Notes under the pieces: model-generated
What the model saw: the letters and a program-made list of their open reading frames with translations, nothing else
The model's database searches: none
Told to the model about the DNA's origin: nothing
Position numbers and translations under genes: made by a program
Shown here: piece by piece, positions 7,702-8,244 of the stretch
Position numbering within the stretch: position 1 is the stretch's first letter
Layout: the number at the start of each line of letters is the position of its first letter
Assembly: GCA_002693605.1 (NCBI GenBank)
Contig: NZQO01000073.1
Location: 1-8,244 of the forward strand
Source: Flavobacteriaceae bacterium
GTDB taxonomy: Bacteria; Bacteroidota; Bacteroidia; Flavobacteriales; Flavobacteriaceae
Direction: 5' to 3'
Length of the DNA: 8,244 nucleotides

Positions 7702-7921
7702 GCAGAAACATACAGATAAGCAATTACTCCTAAAAGGAATAAAGCGCCTGGCATTGGCACTGCCCCTATTGGTCCTTACCACCTACCTCTTTACCTTTTC
7801 CTTCCTAAATAAAGAAGTGATACCACTCTACTTCCTGTTACCACTCGCCATACTAGCAATGGCCACTACCATATACCTGCTGTTTAACGGGTTTAAAATA
7901 ATTCTGAAGGCAATTTTTTAA
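7688..7921 (+). CDS. Small two-helix membrane protein (DUF6095-like)
   Basis: A 77-residue protein with a hydrophilic basic start (MGNPKQKHTDKQLLLKGIKR), a first transmembrane helix at about 21-40 (LALALPLLVL onward), a short loop NKEVIP, and a second helix at about 46-67 (PLYFLLPLAILAMATTIYLL). It ends in a short basic tail (FKIILKAIF). It resembles the flavobacterial DUF6095 family, whose members share the pattern of a charged KGIK segment followed by ALALPLL; I recognise this from memory and have not searched. Its ATG lies inside the last codons of murQ in another frame (14-base overlap), so it is probably translationally coupled to murQ. Function unknown; an inner-membrane location is inferred. 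Confidence 0.8.
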   Translation: MGNPKQKHTDKQLLLKGIKRLALALPLLVLTTYLFTFSFLNKEVIPLYFLLPLAILAMATTIYLLFNGFKIILKAIF

Positions 7922-7925
7922 TAGG

Positions 7926-8021
7926 GCAATCCGGTATGCGAATCGCCTCCCGGTCGCGCTATTCGCTCTATCTCTTTAGGCACTTCGTTTCCAAAGAGGA
8001 TATCGCTGCTATCCCTATTGC
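7926..8021. repeat. Intergenic inverted-repeat element after the murQ operon
   Basis: GCAAT (7926-7930) and ATTGC (8017-8021) bound a stretch holding a long hairpin: TATCTCTTT (7969-7977) pairs with AAAGAGGATA (7993-8002) with one bulged G. The wording GGGCAATCCG at the left, then GATATCGCTGCTATCCCTA at the right, resembles dispersed intergenic repeats I remember from Bacteroidota genomes, but I cannot show that it recurs, because only one copy is in the window. It is more GC-rich than the sequence right after it. It could act as a weak terminator for the murQ unit, although no T-run follows. Confidence 0.4.
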
Positions 8022-8047
8022 AGGCTCTTGGCTACGGTCAGGAGTTC

Positions 8048-8073
8048 AATCTAGAATAGTACTATTCCAGATT
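8048..8073. repeat. 26-base near-perfect palindrome
   Basis: AATCT (8048-8052), a mismatched A, the perfect 14-base palindrome GAATAGTACTATTC (8054-8067), a mismatched C, and AGATT (8069-8073) form a symmetric element with no loop and one mismatched pair. It lies between two converging transcription units. Lack of a loop and of a T-run argues against a terminator; a binding site for a dimeric protein is more likely. Function unknown. Confidence 0.6.
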
Positions 8074-8151
8074 ACCACTAAATTTTGTTGAAATGTGATG
8101 GGAAGTCCGTGGGTGAAGAATATACCGGAGTGAACTAGTTTGGTATACACC

Positions 8152-8185
8152 AAAAAAAAGACCCCCACTAAGATTAGTGAGGGTC
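8152..8185 (-). terminator. rRNA operon terminator (minus strand)
   Basis: Read on the minus strand, GACCCTCACTAA (8185 to 8174) pairs with TTAGTGGGGGTC (8171 to 8160) with one T-G wobble, followed directly by eight T residues (8159 to 8152). It begins about 6 bases after the 3' end of the 5S rRNA gene, as expected for the end of an rRNA operon. Confidence 0.92.
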
Positions 8186-8191
8186 CTGTAA

Positions 8192-8244
8192 GAAGGCGGC
8201 GACCTACTCTCCCACGAGATGCAGTACCATCGGCGCAAACGGGC
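8192..8244 (-). rRNA. rrf: 5S ribosomal RNA, 3' part (gene continues beyond the window)
   Basis: The minus strand of this end reads GATGGTACTGCATC, then GTGGGAGAGTAGGTCGCCGC and CTT, the well-conserved 3' half of bacterial 5S rRNA including the closing-stem strand. Only about 53 of roughly 110 bases lie in the window; the 5' part, and presumably the 23S and 16S genes, lie to the right. The exact 3' end is uncertain by a few bases (8190-8193). The operon is transcribed towards murQ and is stopped by the terminator at 8152-8185. Confidence 0.95.

Noticed and set aside
8121..8154. Small overlapping inverted repeats TATACC/GGTATA and TTTGGT/ACCAAA before the rRNA terminator
   Set aside because: The arms are only 6 bp, AT-rich and mutually overlapping, which is within what chance gives in such sequence; they were not given a separate feature.

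Overview
The window looks like a chromosomal segment from a member of the Bacteroidota, most likely family Flavobacteriaceae. The grounds are TAnnTTTG-type -7 promoter elements with no Shine-Dalgarno pattern, a monomeric NADP isocitrate dehydrogenase next to rplS, a TonB-dependent receptor with an N-terminal carboxypeptidase-like domain paired with a DUF4249 lipoprotein, and a DUF6095-type small membrane protein behind murQ. The genus cannot be fixed from the sequence alone.

Layout, left to right. Positions 1-225 carry the 3' end of an unrecognised methionine-rich protein gene, followed by a hairpin terminator. A clear promoter (336-365) then drives rplS (ribosomal protein L19; I place the true start at the ATG at 437), which ends at a strong terminator (810-842). 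The 543-base stretch from 843 to 1385 has no convincing protein gene but is dense in structure. It holds three inverted repeats (867-961), then a roughly 250-base segment that folds into a compact multi-helix RNA and ends in an intrinsic terminator (about 990-1246), then the promoter and a 5' hairpin of the next gene. Next is icd (1386-3614), a complete monomeric-type isocitrate dehydrogenase with every catalytic residue I could check in place, closed by its own terminator.

Only 25 bases later a TTG codon opens a TonB-dependent outer-membrane receptor (3678-6038). Three bases behind it is a DUF4249 lipoprotein (6042-6842), and the two probably form one outer-membrane uptake or surface unit. 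murQ (6880-7701) follows after 37 bases, with a -7 element so close to its ATG that a leaderless mRNA is likely. A small two-helix membrane protein gene overlaps the end of murQ by 14 bases. The right end (7922-8244) is intergenic with repeats, and then enters the 3' end of a 5S rRNA gene on the minus strand with its terminator, so an rRNA operon converges on the protein genes from the right.

Functionally, the window combines housekeeping genes (translation, TCA cycle, cell-wall recycling, rRNA) with one outer-membrane uptake pair of unknown substrate. The most interesting unexplained element is the candidate structured non-coding RNA between rplS and icd.
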